From the NCBI GenBank assembly GCA_003260025.2, contig QFZU02000112.1, forward strand, positions 1 through 63,897: DNA of 63,897 nt, in the 5' to 3' direction. Made by a program: the position numbers and the translations under genes. How positions within the stretch are numbered: position 1 is the first letter of the stretch; each line of letters begins with the position of its first letter. Shown here piece after piece: positions 23,898 through 32,200 of the stretch. The notes under the pieces were generated by a model that made no database searches, was not told the DNA's origin, and saw only the letters and a program-made list of their open reading frames with translations. The stretch comes from Microbispora triticiradicis. GTDB lineage: Bacteria > Actinomycetota > Actinomycetes > Streptosporangiales > Streptosporangiaceae.

Positions 23898-24638
23898 ATG
23901 GCCGGGAAGAGCGCCGACGAGGTCGCGGGTGACGCCGTCGAATCCATCTGGCAGCGGATGGAACGCCCCGCCCGGCCGCCCCGCGCGGCGCTGACCCACG
24001 CCCAGATCGCCGCGGCGGCGGTGGAGATCGCGGATGCCGAGGGGCTCGACGCGGTCTCGATGCGCCACCTGGCCGAACGGCTCGGGGTGGCGACCATGGG
24101 GCTCTACCGGTACGTGCGCGGCAAGGACGACGTGATCGAGCTGATGCTCGACGCCGTCATCGCGGAGGAGGCGCTGGTGGAGCCCGCGGCCGACTGGCGT
24201 ACGACGCTGCGCGAGGCGGCCCGCGGCCTGCGGCGCGCCGTGCTGCGTCACCCCTGGATGGTCCGGACGACGGCCAGGTCGGGCCAGCTCACGCCGCACC
24301 TCGTCGCGCGGGCCGACCGGCTGCTCGCCTCGCTGGAGGACCTCGGCCTGGACGCCGACGGCCGCATGGCCGTGGTCGGCACGGTGAGCGCGTACGTCAA
24401 CGGGACGGTCGCGGTCGACGTCGGCCTGGCCGAGCTGATGCGCCGCGAGGGCGTCACGCGGGCGGACGAACTGCGCGGCCTCTACTCCTCGCACCTGAGG
24501 TGGCTGCTGGAGTCGGGCCGCTACCCCGCCTTCGAGCGCTACATCCGTGAGGGCGTCCGCAAGGACGACGGCGAGTGGCAGTTCGAGCTGGGGCTCGAAT
24601 GCGTGCTCGACGGCGTCGCGGCCCGGCTGGGCATCTGA
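23898..24638 (+). CDS. TetR-family transcriptional regulator
   Basis: 246 residues; the start ATG has GAGGAG in front at the right distance, although a long frame extends upstream. The helix-turn-helix is near residues 35-80 (LTHAQIAAAAVEIADAEGLD, MRHLAERLGVATMGLYRYVRGKDD). The C-terminal domain matches the TetR_C type with a long helical ligand domain. It is 22 bp ahead of a flavin monooxygenase gene and divergent from the FMN reductase, so it probably controls both. Confidence 0.9.
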   Translation: MAGKSADEVAGDAVESIWQRMERPARPPRAALTHAQIAAAAVEIADAEGLDAVSMRHLAERLGVATMGLYRYVRGKDDVIELMLDAVIAEEALVEPAADWRTTLREAARGLRRAVLRHPWMVRTTARSGQLTPHLVARADRLLASLEDLGLDADGRMAVVGTVSAYVNGTVAVDVGLAELMRREGVTRADELRGLYSSHLRWLLESGRYPAFERYIREGVRKDDGEWQFELGLECVLDGVAARLGI

Positions 24639-24660
24639 CCGAGACAGAAGGATTTCCCCC

Positions 24661-25830
24661 ATGAGCAACGAGGTCCTGGACGAGGTTCGCGCGCTGCTGC
24701 CGGAGATCGCCGCACGGGCCCGCGCCGTCGACGAGGAACGGCGGGTCCCCGCGGAGTCGATCGGCGAGCTGTCCCGGGCCGGGGTCTTCCGGATGCTGCA
24801 GCCCAAGAGGTATGGCGGCGCGGAGAGCGACCCGGTGCGCTTCTATGAGGTGGTGCGGGAGATCTCGGCGGTGTGCGGGTCGACCGGCTGGCTCGTGTCC
24901 GTCCTCGGCGTGCACCCCTGGCAGCTCGCCCTGTTCGAGGAGGCCGCCCAGGACGAGGTCTGGGGGAGCGACCCCGGCGTGCTCGCCTGCTCGTCGTACG
25001 CGCCGGTCGGGCGGCTCGTCCCGGCCGAGGGGGGATACCGCCTGTCCGGCCGGTGGCGCTTCTCCTCGGGCTGCGGGCACGCGTCGTGGGCGCTGCTCGG
25101 CGGCCTCGTCCTGGGTGCCGCGGGCCGGCCGGCGGACGTCGTGACGGTGCTGGTGCCCCGCTCCGACTACGCGATCGAGGACGTCTGGGACGTCATCGGG
25201 CTGCGCGGCACGGCCAGCGACGACATCGTCGTGGACGACGCCTTCGTCCCCGCGCACCGGGTGGTGCGCAACCAGGACCTGACCCGGCTGCGCGGACCGG
25301 GCCAGCAGGTAAACACCGGCCCGCTGTACCGGCTCCCCTTCGGCGCCGTGTTCACCACCACGATCACCGCGCCGATCATCGGGATGGCCTCCGGCTGCTA
25401 CCGGTCGTACGTGTCGGCCATGCGCGACCGTGTACGGCTGAGCCTGGGCGGCGGCGGCCGCTTCGCCGACGACCAGTTCGCGCAGGTCGCGGTCGCCCGG
25501 GCGGCCTCGGAGATCGACGCGGCGGTCCTGCAGACCGACCGCAACGTGCGGGAGGCCTACGAGCACGCGGTGCGGGGCGAGGCGATCCCGGCCGAGCTGC
25601 GGCTGCGGGTGCGCCGGGACCAGGTCCGCGCCACCGAGCGGGCGCTGGAGGCCATCGACGTCCTGTTCAAGACGGCGGGGGGCAACTCCCTCCGCCGCGG
25701 CAACCCCATCGAGCGGGCCTGGCGCGACGCCCACGCCGGCGGCGTCCACGTGGCCAACGACGTCGAGCGCGCCCTCGCGATGTACGGCAGGGGCGAGTTC
25801 GGCTTGCCCGTGGAGGACAACCTCATCTGA
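24661..25830 (+). CDS. Flavin-dependent monooxygenase of the acyl-CoA dehydrogenase fold (HsaA-like)
   Basis: 389 residues. The overall plan matches FMN-dependent two-component monooxygenases such as HsaA: an N-terminal helical domain (VRALLPEIAARARAVDEER, MLQPKRYGGAESDP), a mid beta domain with SGRWRFSSGCGHASWALLG near 125, and a C-terminal four-helix domain. HsaA hydroxylates a steroid-derived phenol. The substrate here is not known. AGAAGGATTT ribosome site 12 bases before the ATG. The nearby FMN reductase is a likely supplier of reduced flavin. Confidence 0.85.
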   Translation: MSNEVLDEVRALLPEIAARARAVDEERRVPAESIGELSRAGVFRMLQPKRYGGAESDPVRFYEVVREISAVCGSTGWLVSVLGVHPWQLALFEEAAQDEVWGSDPGVLACSSYAPVGRLVPAEGGYRLSGRWRFSSGCGHASWALLGGLVLGAAGRPADVVTVLVPRSDYAIEDVWDVIGLRGTASDDIVVDDAFVPAHRVVRNQDLTRLRGPGQQVNTGPLYRLPFGAVFTTTITAPIIGMASGCYRSYVSAMRDRVRLSLGGGGRFADDQFAQVAVARAASEIDAAVLQTDRNVREAYEHAVRGEAIPAELRLRVRRDQVRATERALEAIDVLFKTAGGNSLRRGNPIERAWRDAHAGGVHVANDVERALAMYGRGEFGLPVEDNLI

Positions 25831-25853
25831 CCGGCGGGCGGTTCGGGAGGATC

Positions 25854-25882
25854 TTGACCCGCTCGGAGGCGCATCCTAGCCT
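25854..25882 (+). promoter_or_regulatory. Candidate housekeeping promoter
   Basis: TTGACC (-35) and TAGCCT (-10) are separated by 17 bases, in front of the condensation-domain gene start at 25919. This is the best sigma-70-type promoter visible in the region. Confidence 0.5.
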
Positions 25883-25918
25883 TCATGGCACCACGGCCAC
25901 CCGCGTCGAAGGAGAGCC

Positions 25919-27226
25919 ATGCGGCTTCAGGTGGGCTTCGCCTCCAGCCGTTCCGGTACAGCGGAGCTCGCCTGGGGACAGCGGGACATCTGGGGAGCCA
26001 TCCAACAGGTCGGGCCGGACAGCGCCCACTACTTCAACGTGCCCAAGGTCCTCGCCGTCCCGCGCGCGGGCGGCCCGCGCTCACCCGAGGTCGTGGCCGC
26101 CGCCCTGGCCGAGGTGACGGGCCGGCACGACGCCCTGCGGTCCCTGGTACGGCTCGGCGCGGACGGGCCGTACCAGGAGGTGGCGGCGGCGGGGACGCTG
26201 CCGGTCGAGATGGCCGAGGCGGCCCGCGACGAGGCGGGCGACGTCGCGGCGGCACTCGCCGACCGCCTGGCCGCGCGGTCCTTCGGCGACGGCGAGCAGC
26301 CGCTACGCGCCGGATTCGTGGTCCGCGACGGTGCCGTCACCCACGTGACCCTCGTGATGAGCCATGCCGTCGCCGACTGGCACGCGGCCGGCGTCGTGGT
26401 GAACGACCTGCGGACGCTGCTCCTCCGCGGCGCGATCACGCGACCGCCGTCGTCGCAGCTGCTCGACCTGGTGCGGGAGGAGCGGGCGGCACCGGCGCGT
26501 TCGGACCGCGCGATCGCCCAGTGGGAGGCGCTGCTCCGGACCGTGCCGTCCGCCATGTTCCCGGAATCGGTCCGGCCGGCCTCGACGCCGAGGTACGCGC
26601 GGGCCGTGCTGACGTCGCCCCGGCTCAACCACGCCGCGTACGTGCTCGCCGCCCGGGCCGGGGTGAGCACCGCCACCGTCCTGCTGGTGGCGGTCGCCAT
26701 GCTGCTGCGCGAGCTGACCGGGCACGAGGTCGCCGCGATCACCCCGATCGTGCACAACCGCTTCGACGACCGGACCCGGGATCTGGTCACCAGCCTCAAT
26801 CAGCTCGGACTGTTCACCCTGAGCCCGAGCGGGGGCCTCGCCGAGACGGTCGCGACCGCGTACCCGGCGGTTCTCGCGTCCTACCGGCGCGCCCGATTCG
26901 ACAAGCCGGCCATGCAGGCGATGATCGACCGGCTGAGCGCCGACCGCGGCGTCTCCGTGTTCCCGTCGTGCTGCTTCAACGACCTGCGCCCGGGCGAGGA
27001 CCCGGGCGCCGCCGCCCGCGCGGACGAGGAGTCCGAGCTGGAGTGGCTCCCCGGCACCGATAAGCGCAGCTGCGACTTCTGCCTGGCCCTGATGCGCCGC
27101 AACGGAACGCTCGGCGTGGAGGTGAACGCCGACACCACCCGCCTGTCCGAAGGTGAGATCGAGGCCCTGCTGCACCGGCTGGAGTCCTTCGTCGTCTCCT
27201 CCGCCCACCGGGAACCCGTCACGTGA
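25919..27226 (+). CDS. Free-standing condensation-domain protein
   Basis: 435 residues, comprising one NRPS condensation-type domain and nothing else. The N-terminal half begins ELAWGQRDIWGA. The active-site region reads LVMSHAVADWHA (near 142-153) instead of HHxxxDG; the second histidine and the aspartate are kept, the glycine is tryptophan. The C-terminal half includes FTLSPSGG and VEVNADTTRLS. No adenylation or carrier genes are in the window. It may be a stand-alone acyl or amide-forming enzyme (PapA/VibH type). Ribosome site GAAGGAGAGCC. Substrate unknown. Confidence 0.8.
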   Translation: MRLQVGFASSRSGTAELAWGQRDIWGAIQQVGPDSAHYFNVPKVLAVPRAGGPRSPEVVAAALAEVTGRHDALRSLVRLGADGPYQEVAAAGTLPVEMAEAARDEAGDVAAALADRLAARSFGDGEQPLRAGFVVRDGAVTHVTLVMSHAVADWHAAGVVVNDLRTLLLRGAITRPPSSQLLDLVREERAAPARSDRAIAQWEALLRTVPSAMFPESVRPASTPRYARAVLTSPRLNHAAYVLAARAGVSTATVLLVAVAMLLRELTGHEVAAITPIVHNRFDDRTRDLVTSLNQLGLFTLSPSGGLAETVATAYPAVLASYRRARFDKPAMQAMIDRLSADRGVSVFPSCCFNDLRPGEDPGAAARADEESELEWLPGTDKRSCDFCLALMRRNGTLGVEVNADTTRLSEGEIEALLHRLESFVVSSAHREPVT

Positions 27227-27351
27227 CGCCATGGCGTGGAGGGCGCCCGCGGACGCGGTAACCTACGGTGTTCACCGCAGTTGGGAGCCCGGATGCCTCG
27301 ATCGCACGATCACACCACGACGACCCGCGTCCGTACGCCGGGGACGCGGCG

Positions 27352-28932
27352 ATGAGCGCCGTGACGGGTGAGGCGGCGCGGCGCCGGACGTTCGCGGTGA
27401 TCAGCCACCCGGACGCCGGAAAGTCCACGATGACCGAGGCGCTCGCCCTGCACGCCTCGGCGATCACCCAGGCCGGGGCCGTGCACGGCAAGGCCGGACG
27501 GCGGGGCGTGACGTCGGACTGGATGGAGATGGAGCGCGCCCGCGGCATCTCGATCACCTCGGCGGCGCTCCGCTTCGAGTACCGCGGCCACGTGTTCAAC
27601 CTGGTCGACACTCCCGGCCACGCCGACTTCTCCGAGGACACCTACCGTGTGCTGGCCGCGGTCGACTGCGCGGTCATGCTGCTCGACGCGGCCAAGGGCA
27701 TGGAGCCGCAGACCATGAAGCTGTTCGAGGTCTGCCGCCACCGCCGCATCCCGGTCATCACGTTCGTCAACAAGTGGGACCGGCCGGGCCGCGAGCCGCT
27801 GGAACTGCTCGACGAGATCGAGGAGCGGACCGGCCTGCGGCCCACCCCAGTGACCTGGCCCATCGGCGCCGCCGGGAACTTCCACGGGGTGGTCGACCGG
27901 CTCGACGGCCGCGCCGTCCGCTACACCCGCACCCCGGGCGGCGCCACCAAGGCGCTGGAGACCACGCTGACGCCGGAGGAGGCGGAGGCCGATCTCGGGG
28001 CCGACTGGACCCGGGCGCGGGAGGAGAGCGACCTGCTCGCCGCCATCGGCGCCGAGCACGACCAGAAGGCGTTCGAGGCGCATGAAGCGACGCCGGTGCT
28101 GTTCGGCGCGGCGCTGTCCAACTTCGGCGTGGCCCGGCTGCTCGACGTGCTGGTCGACCTCGCGCCCGCGCCCGCGCCGCGTACGGACGTCGAGGGCGCG
28201 GCCCGGCCGCTGGACGCGCCGTTCGCCGGCCTGGTGTTCAAGGTGCAGGCCAACATGGACCCCGCCCACCGGGACCGCATCGCGTTCGTCCGGGTCTGCT
28301 CCGGCCGCTTCGAGCGCGGGATGGTGCTCACCCACGCCGCGACCGGACGGCCGTTCGCCACCAAGTACGCCCAGTCGGTGTTCGGCCAGGAGCGCGCCAC
28401 CATCGACGAGGCCTACCCGGGGGACGTCGTCGGGCTGGTGAACGCGACCGCCCTGCGCCCCGGCGACACCCTGTACGAGGGCACGGCAGTGGAGTTCCCG
28501 CCGATCCCGAGCTTCGCCCCCGAGCACTTCGCCGTGGCCCGCTCCCGGAGCACCGCCAAGGCCAAGCAGTTCCGCCGCGGCATCGACCAGCTCGACGGCG
28601 AGGGCGTCATCCAGGTGCTGCGCTCCGACCTGCGGGGCGACCAGGCGCCCGTGCTGGCCGCGGTCGGGCCCATGCAGTTCGAGGTCGTGCAGCACCGCCT
28701 GGCCGCCGAGTTCGGCGCGGAGATCGTGCTGGACCGGCTGGAGTACACCCTGGCCCGCCGCACCGACGCCGAGTCGGCCGAGGTGCTGCGCCGCCAGCGC
28801 GGCGCGGAGGTGCTCATGCGCGGCCGGGACCAGGCCCTGCTCGCGGTGTTCACCGACCAGTGGCGCATGCGGTCGATCCAGCGCGAGCACGAGGGCCTGA
28901 CCCTGGAGCCGCTCATCGCCGGCCAGGGCTGA
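27352..28932 (+). CDS. prfC: Peptide chain release factor 3
   Basis: 526 residues, the usual size. GTPase motifs: P-loop SHPDAGKSTMTEAL (residues 18-31), switch I region RGISITSAALRF, DTPGHADFSEDTYR (G3) and NKWDRPGRE (G4). A class I/II translation-factor beta domain follows (QANMDPAHRDRIAFVRVCSG) and then the RF3 C-terminal domain. RF3 removes RF1/RF2 from ribosomes after termination. Two upstream start positions exist; I took the ATG giving MSAVTGEAARRR as it matches the typical length. Single gene. Confidence 0.95.
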   Translation: MSAVTGEAARRRTFAVISHPDAGKSTMTEALALHASAITQAGAVHGKAGRRGVTSDWMEMERARGISITSAALRFEYRGHVFNLVDTPGHADFSEDTYRVLAAVDCAVMLLDAAKGMEPQTMKLFEVCRHRRIPVITFVNKWDRPGREPLELLDEIEERTGLRPTPVTWPIGAAGNFHGVVDRLDGRAVRYTRTPGGATKALETTLTPEEAEADLGADWTRAREESDLLAAIGAEHDQKAFEAHEATPVLFGAALSNFGVARLLDVLVDLAPAPAPRTDVEGAARPLDAPFAGLVFKVQANMDPAHRDRIAFVRVCSGRFERGMVLTHAATGRPFATKYAQSVFGQERATIDEAYPGDVVGLVNATALRPGDTLYEGTAVEFPPIPSFAPEHFAVARSRSTAKAKQFRRGIDQLDGEGVIQVLRSDLRGDQAPVLAAVGPMQFEVVQHRLAAEFGAEIVLDRLEYTLARRTDAESAEVLRRQRGAEVLMRGRDQALLAVFTDQWRMRSIQREHEGLTLEPLIAGQG

Positions 28933-28948
28933 TCCCGCCGCCTGCGCC

Positions 28949-30217
28949 CTATCCCAGGCGTACGGGGAGGCGGGTGAGGCGCCAGGAGAACGGCAGGAAC
29001 TGGCGGCCGAGGTCCTCCGGCGCGACCGCGAGCGCGAGGCGGGGGTGGCGGCGCAGGAGGGCGCCGAAGGCCACCTCGCCCTCCTGCCGGGCCAGCGCGG
29101 CGCCCAGGCAGTAGTGCAGGCCGTGGCCGAAGCCGACGTGGACCTCCTTGTGGCCGTCGGACTCCCGCGTGACGTCGAGCCGGTCGGGGTCGTCGAAGCG
29201 GCGGGGGTCGTAGTTGGCCGACACCAGGACCGCCATCACCGGCTCGCCCCGCCGGACGGTCAGGTCGCCGATCGGCACGTCCTCTGTGGCGTACCTGATC
29301 CGGGTGCCCTGCACGGGCCCGCACCAGCGCATGAGCTCGTGCACGGCGCGCGGCAGCAGTCCGGGGTCGGCCCGCAGAGCGGCGAGCTGGCCGGGGTGGG
29401 TGAGCAGGGCGGCGGTCCCGTTGCCGATCAGATGGGCGGTGGTCTCGTGCCCGGCGAGGACGAGCGTGAGGATCATCGTGACCAGTTCGGTGTCCGACAG
29501 CCGGTCGCCGTCCTCGTCGTGGGCCCGGATCAGGCCGGTGAGCAGGTCGCCGGTGGGCTCCGCGCGACGGCGGCCGACGAGGTCGTGGATGTAGTCGACC
29601 ATGGCCCGCAGCGGCTCGCTCACCGCTCCCGGTTCGAGTGAGAAGAGGCCCTTGCCCCACTCCCGCCACTGCGGGCGGTCCTCCTCCGGGATGCCGACCA
29701 GCTCGCAGATGACGGTGATCGGCAGGGGATAGGCGAAGTGCTCGATCAGGTCGACGACGCCGTCCTCGGCGTGCCCGGGCAGCCGGTCGAGCAGGTCCTC
29801 GGTGATCGCCTCCACCCGGGGGCGCAGCTCCGCCACACGGCGCGCGGTGAAGGCGCGGGAGACCAGCCTGCGCAGTCTCAGGTGGTCGTCGCCGTCGGCG
29901 TCGAGGACGGAGTCGAGCAGGTACGGCGCGTACTCGCGGGGGATGCCGCGGGCCTCGATGAGGTTCTCGCGGATGTTCTGCACGTCCGAGCCCGGCACGC
30001 TGGCCGGGTTGTTGACGAACCGGCGGTCGCTCAGCACCGTCTTCACGTCCTCGTACCGCATGACGATCCAGATCGGGGAGCTCAGGCCGGGGAAGGAACC
30101 GCGCATCATCGGGGCCTGCTCCCGCAACCGCGAGTAACCCCCGAACGGGTCGCTCGCCAGCTGCGGGTCGAACAGGTCGACGACGGTTGTGCCGGACGTC
30201 GTGCCGGGAGTGCTCAT
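28949..30217 (-). CDS. Cytochrome P450
   Basis: 422 residues; the ATG has GGAGG in front. P450 hallmarks: I-helix LVLAGHETTAHLIGN (near residue 240), K-helix ExxR in HELMRWCG (near 283) and heme loop GFGHGLHYCLGAALA (Cys near 370). Class I bacterial P450, close in style to CYP105/107-type enzymes. No ferredoxin or reductase gene is adjacent, so redox partners must come from elsewhere. Monocistronic. Substrate cannot be told from the sequence. Confidence 0.94.
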   Translation of the reverse strand: MSTPGTTSGTTVVDLFDPQLASDPFGGYSRLREQAPMMRGSFPGLSSPIWIVMRYEDVKTVLSDRRFVNNPASVPGSDVQNIRENLIEARGIPREYAPYLLDSVLDADGDDHLRLRRLVSRAFTARRVAELRPRVEAITEDLLDRLPGHAEDGVVDLIEHFAYPLPITVICELVGIPEEDRPQWREWGKGLFSLEPGAVSEPLRAMVDYIHDLVGRRRAEPTGDLLTGLIRAHDEDGDRLSDTELVTMILTLVLAGHETTAHLIGNGTAALLTHPGQLAALRADPGLLPRAVHELMRWCGPVQGTRIRYATEDVPIGDLTVRRGEPVMAVLVSANYDPRRFDDPDRLDVTRESDGHKEVHVGFGHGLHYCLGAALARQEGEVAFGALLRRHPRLALAVAPEDLGRQFLPFSWRLTRLPVRLG

Positions 30218-30343
30218 GCCAACCTCCACGTGCCAGGTACGTCGCGTCAGGTGCGTCCAGGTGCGTCTTTCACGTGCGGCGGACGTCAACGCTACGCCGC
30301 GGCACACCCCCCGGCAACCGGCTTCCCGGCCGGATCGGACCGG

Positions 30344-30985
30344 TCAGAGCCAGCCGCTGTGGCGGGCGGCCCGGACGGCCTCCATGCGGTTGCGGGTACC
30401 GGTCTTGGCGATGCACGACGACAGGTGGTTGCGTACGGTGCTCTCCGACAGATGGAGGCGGCGGGAGATGTCCGCGGCCGTCGAGCCGTCGGCCGCCGCG
30501 ACGAGCACCTCCCGCTCGCGCGGCGTCAGCGGGCTCGGCCCCGCGCTGAGGGCGGCGGCGGCGAGGGCGGGGTCGACCACGACCTCGCCCGCCAGCACCC
30601 GCCTGATCGCCTGGGCCAGCTCGCCGACGGGCCGGTCCTTCACCACGAACCCGCGGGCGCCCGCGTCCAGCGCGCGGCGCAGGTAGCCGGGCCGGCCGAA
30701 CGTGGTCACGATGACCACGGCGCACGAGGGCAGCGCCGCCCGCAGCCCGGCGGTCGCGTCCAGCCCGCCGCCGCCGGGCATCTCGATGTCGAGCAGGGCC
30801 ACGCCGGGCTTCGTCCGCAGCGCCGCGGGCAGGATCTCGTCCCCGCTCGCGACCTGCGCGACCACCTCGAAGTCGTCCTCCAGGTCGAGCAGGACGGCGA
30901 GCGCGTCACGCATCATCGCCTGGTCCTCCGCGATCAGCACGCGCGTCACGGGCGGGGTCATGGGCGGGGTCACAGGTTGCGTCAC
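30344..30985 (-). CDS. NarL/FixJ-family response regulator
   Basis: 213 residues. The receiver domain has an acidic pocket (IAEDQ near residue 20) and phospho-acceptor Asp in GVALLDIEMPGGGG (near 66); a C-terminal LuxR-type helix-turn-helix follows (LTPREREVLVAAADGSTAADI, near 155-200). The GTG start overlaps the kinase stop (GTGA), so it is the second gene of the sensor operon. Works with the adjacent DesK-like kinase. Output genes unknown; there is a P450 gene 126 bp downstream on the same strand. Confidence 0.93.
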   Translation of the reverse strand: MTQPVTPPMTPPVTRVLIAEDQAMMRDALAVLLDLEDDFEVVAQVASGDEILPAALRTKPGVALLDIEMPGGGGLDATAGLRAALPSCAVVIVTTFGRPGYLRRALDAGARGFVVKDRPVGELAQAIRRVLAGEVVVDPALAAAALSAGPSPLTPREREVLVAAADGSTAADISRRLHLSESTVRNHLSSCIAKTGTRNRMEAVRAARHSGWL

Positions 30986-32079
30986 GGCCCCTCGTCCCCG
31001 CCGAGGCGCGGGATCTCGGCGGCGAGGACGAACCCCCGGGGCAGCCGGGTGGCCCGCAGCCGCCCGCCCGCGGCGGCCAGGCGCTCGCGCAGCCCGCGCA
31101 GGCCGCTGCCGTTCTCCTCCTCGACCTCCCCGCCTGTCTCGGCGGCGGCGCCGTCGTCGCTGACCTCGACCAGCACGGGGTCGAGGTCGCGGCGCAGCGT
31201 GATGACGCAGCGCCGCGCCCCGGAGTGGCGCACGACGTTCGTGACTCCCTCCCGGACGACCCAGCTCAGCAGCACGTCGGCCTCCCGGGGCAGCGCGGGC
31301 CCCGACTCCCGCACCTCGCAGTCGATGCCGGCCGCGGCGAGCGCCGCCCGGGCGGTGTCCAGCTCGTACGCGAGGCTCGCGTCCCGGTAGCCCGTGACCG
31401 CCTCGCGCACCTCCGTCAGCGCCTGCCGCCCGATCGCCTCGATGTCCTCGGCGTGCCGCACGGCGGCCGCGACGTCGCGCGGGGCCAGCCGGCGCACGGC
31501 CTCGGCCTTCACGACCACCATCGAGAGCGTGTGCCCGAGCAGGTCGTGCAGGTCGCGGGAGAAACGCAGCCGCTCGGCCGAGACGGCGGCGGCGGCCAGC
31601 TGCTCGCGGGTGCGGGCGAGCTCCTCGATGATCTGGCCCATCCGGCGGAAGCCGTACGCCGTGATCCCCGCGAGCGTGGTGGTCAGCGCGGCGCCCCACA
31701 GGGCGGCGTCGAAGGAGCCGCCCCGGACCAGCACCACGGTGGCGGACAGCACGGCCGTGGCGGTGACGAGCCAGGGCGCCGCGCGGAGGGGCGCGACGAC
31801 TCCCACGGCCACCGCGAGCAGGGAGAACAGCGTCCGCCACTCCGTCGCCTCGTAGGCGGCGTTCCCCGTGACGGCCGCCGCGGCGAGCAGCCCGGTCAGC
31901 ACCGCCGGCAGGAACCGTGCGGACGGCGGTGGACGGCGGGAGGTGAGCACCGCGCCCGCGAACGACACCCCCGCGACGGTCAGGATGGCCCACTCGGAAC
32001 CGCTGTGTGCCGCCGACGCCGGCGCGAGCAGCAGGAGGGCCGTGAACCCCATTGCCCATATTCCCGCCATGGCGGCCAT
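30982..32079 (-). CDS. Sensor histidine kinase (DesK/NarX type)
   Basis: 365 residues. About five or six N-terminal membrane helices (residues 5-150), then a HisKA_3 dimerisation domain with the phospho-acceptor histidine in SRDLHDLLGHTLSMVVV (near 185). The ATPase domain follows with VVREGVTNVVRHS (N box), VSDDG and GSGLRGLRERL (G box). Small extracellular loops argue for a membrane-state or lipophilic signal. An alternative ATG nine bases inside exists. Operon with the response regulator downstream. Confidence 0.93.
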   Translation of the reverse strand: MAAMAGIWAMGFTALLLLAPASAAHSGSEWAILTVAGVSFAGAVLTSRRPPPSARFLPAVLTGLLAAAAVTGNAAYEATEWRTLFSLLAVAVGVVAPLRAAPWLVTATAVLSATVVLVRGGSFDAALWGAALTTTLAGITAYGFRRMGQIIEELARTREQLAAAAVSAERLRFSRDLHDLLGHTLSMVVVKAEAVRRLAPRDVAAAVRHAEDIEAIGRQALTEVREAVTGYRDASLAYELDTARAALAAAGIDCEVRESGPALPREADVLLSWVVREGVTNVVRHSGARRCVITLRRDLDPVLVEVSDDGAAAETGGEVEEENGSGLRGLRERLAAAGGRLRATRLPRGFVLAAEIPRLGGDEGP

Positions 32080-32139
32080 TATGGTCCCCGGCGGCCGGGA
32101 TGCGCAGAGTGGAACGTCCGCTCTCCGGCAGTACGAATC

Positions 32140-32200
32140 ACCCGGTCCGGATCACCTGGCCCTGATCACCTGGCCCGGATCATCCGGTGCGGATCACCCC
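32140..32200. repeat. Short GGATCACC-type repeats
   Basis: Four loose copies of (C)GGATCACCTGGCC with about 17-bp period, downstream of the MBL-rhodanese gene and upstream of the two-component kinase. Similar GTGATCA repeats occur at 5478-5525. Confidence 0.5.

Noticed and set aside
24661-30217. A biosynthetic gene cluster spanning the monooxygenase, condensation protein and P450
   Set aside because: RF3 and opposite strands separate them, there is no adenylation, ketosynthase or carrier gene, and no shared regulation is visible.
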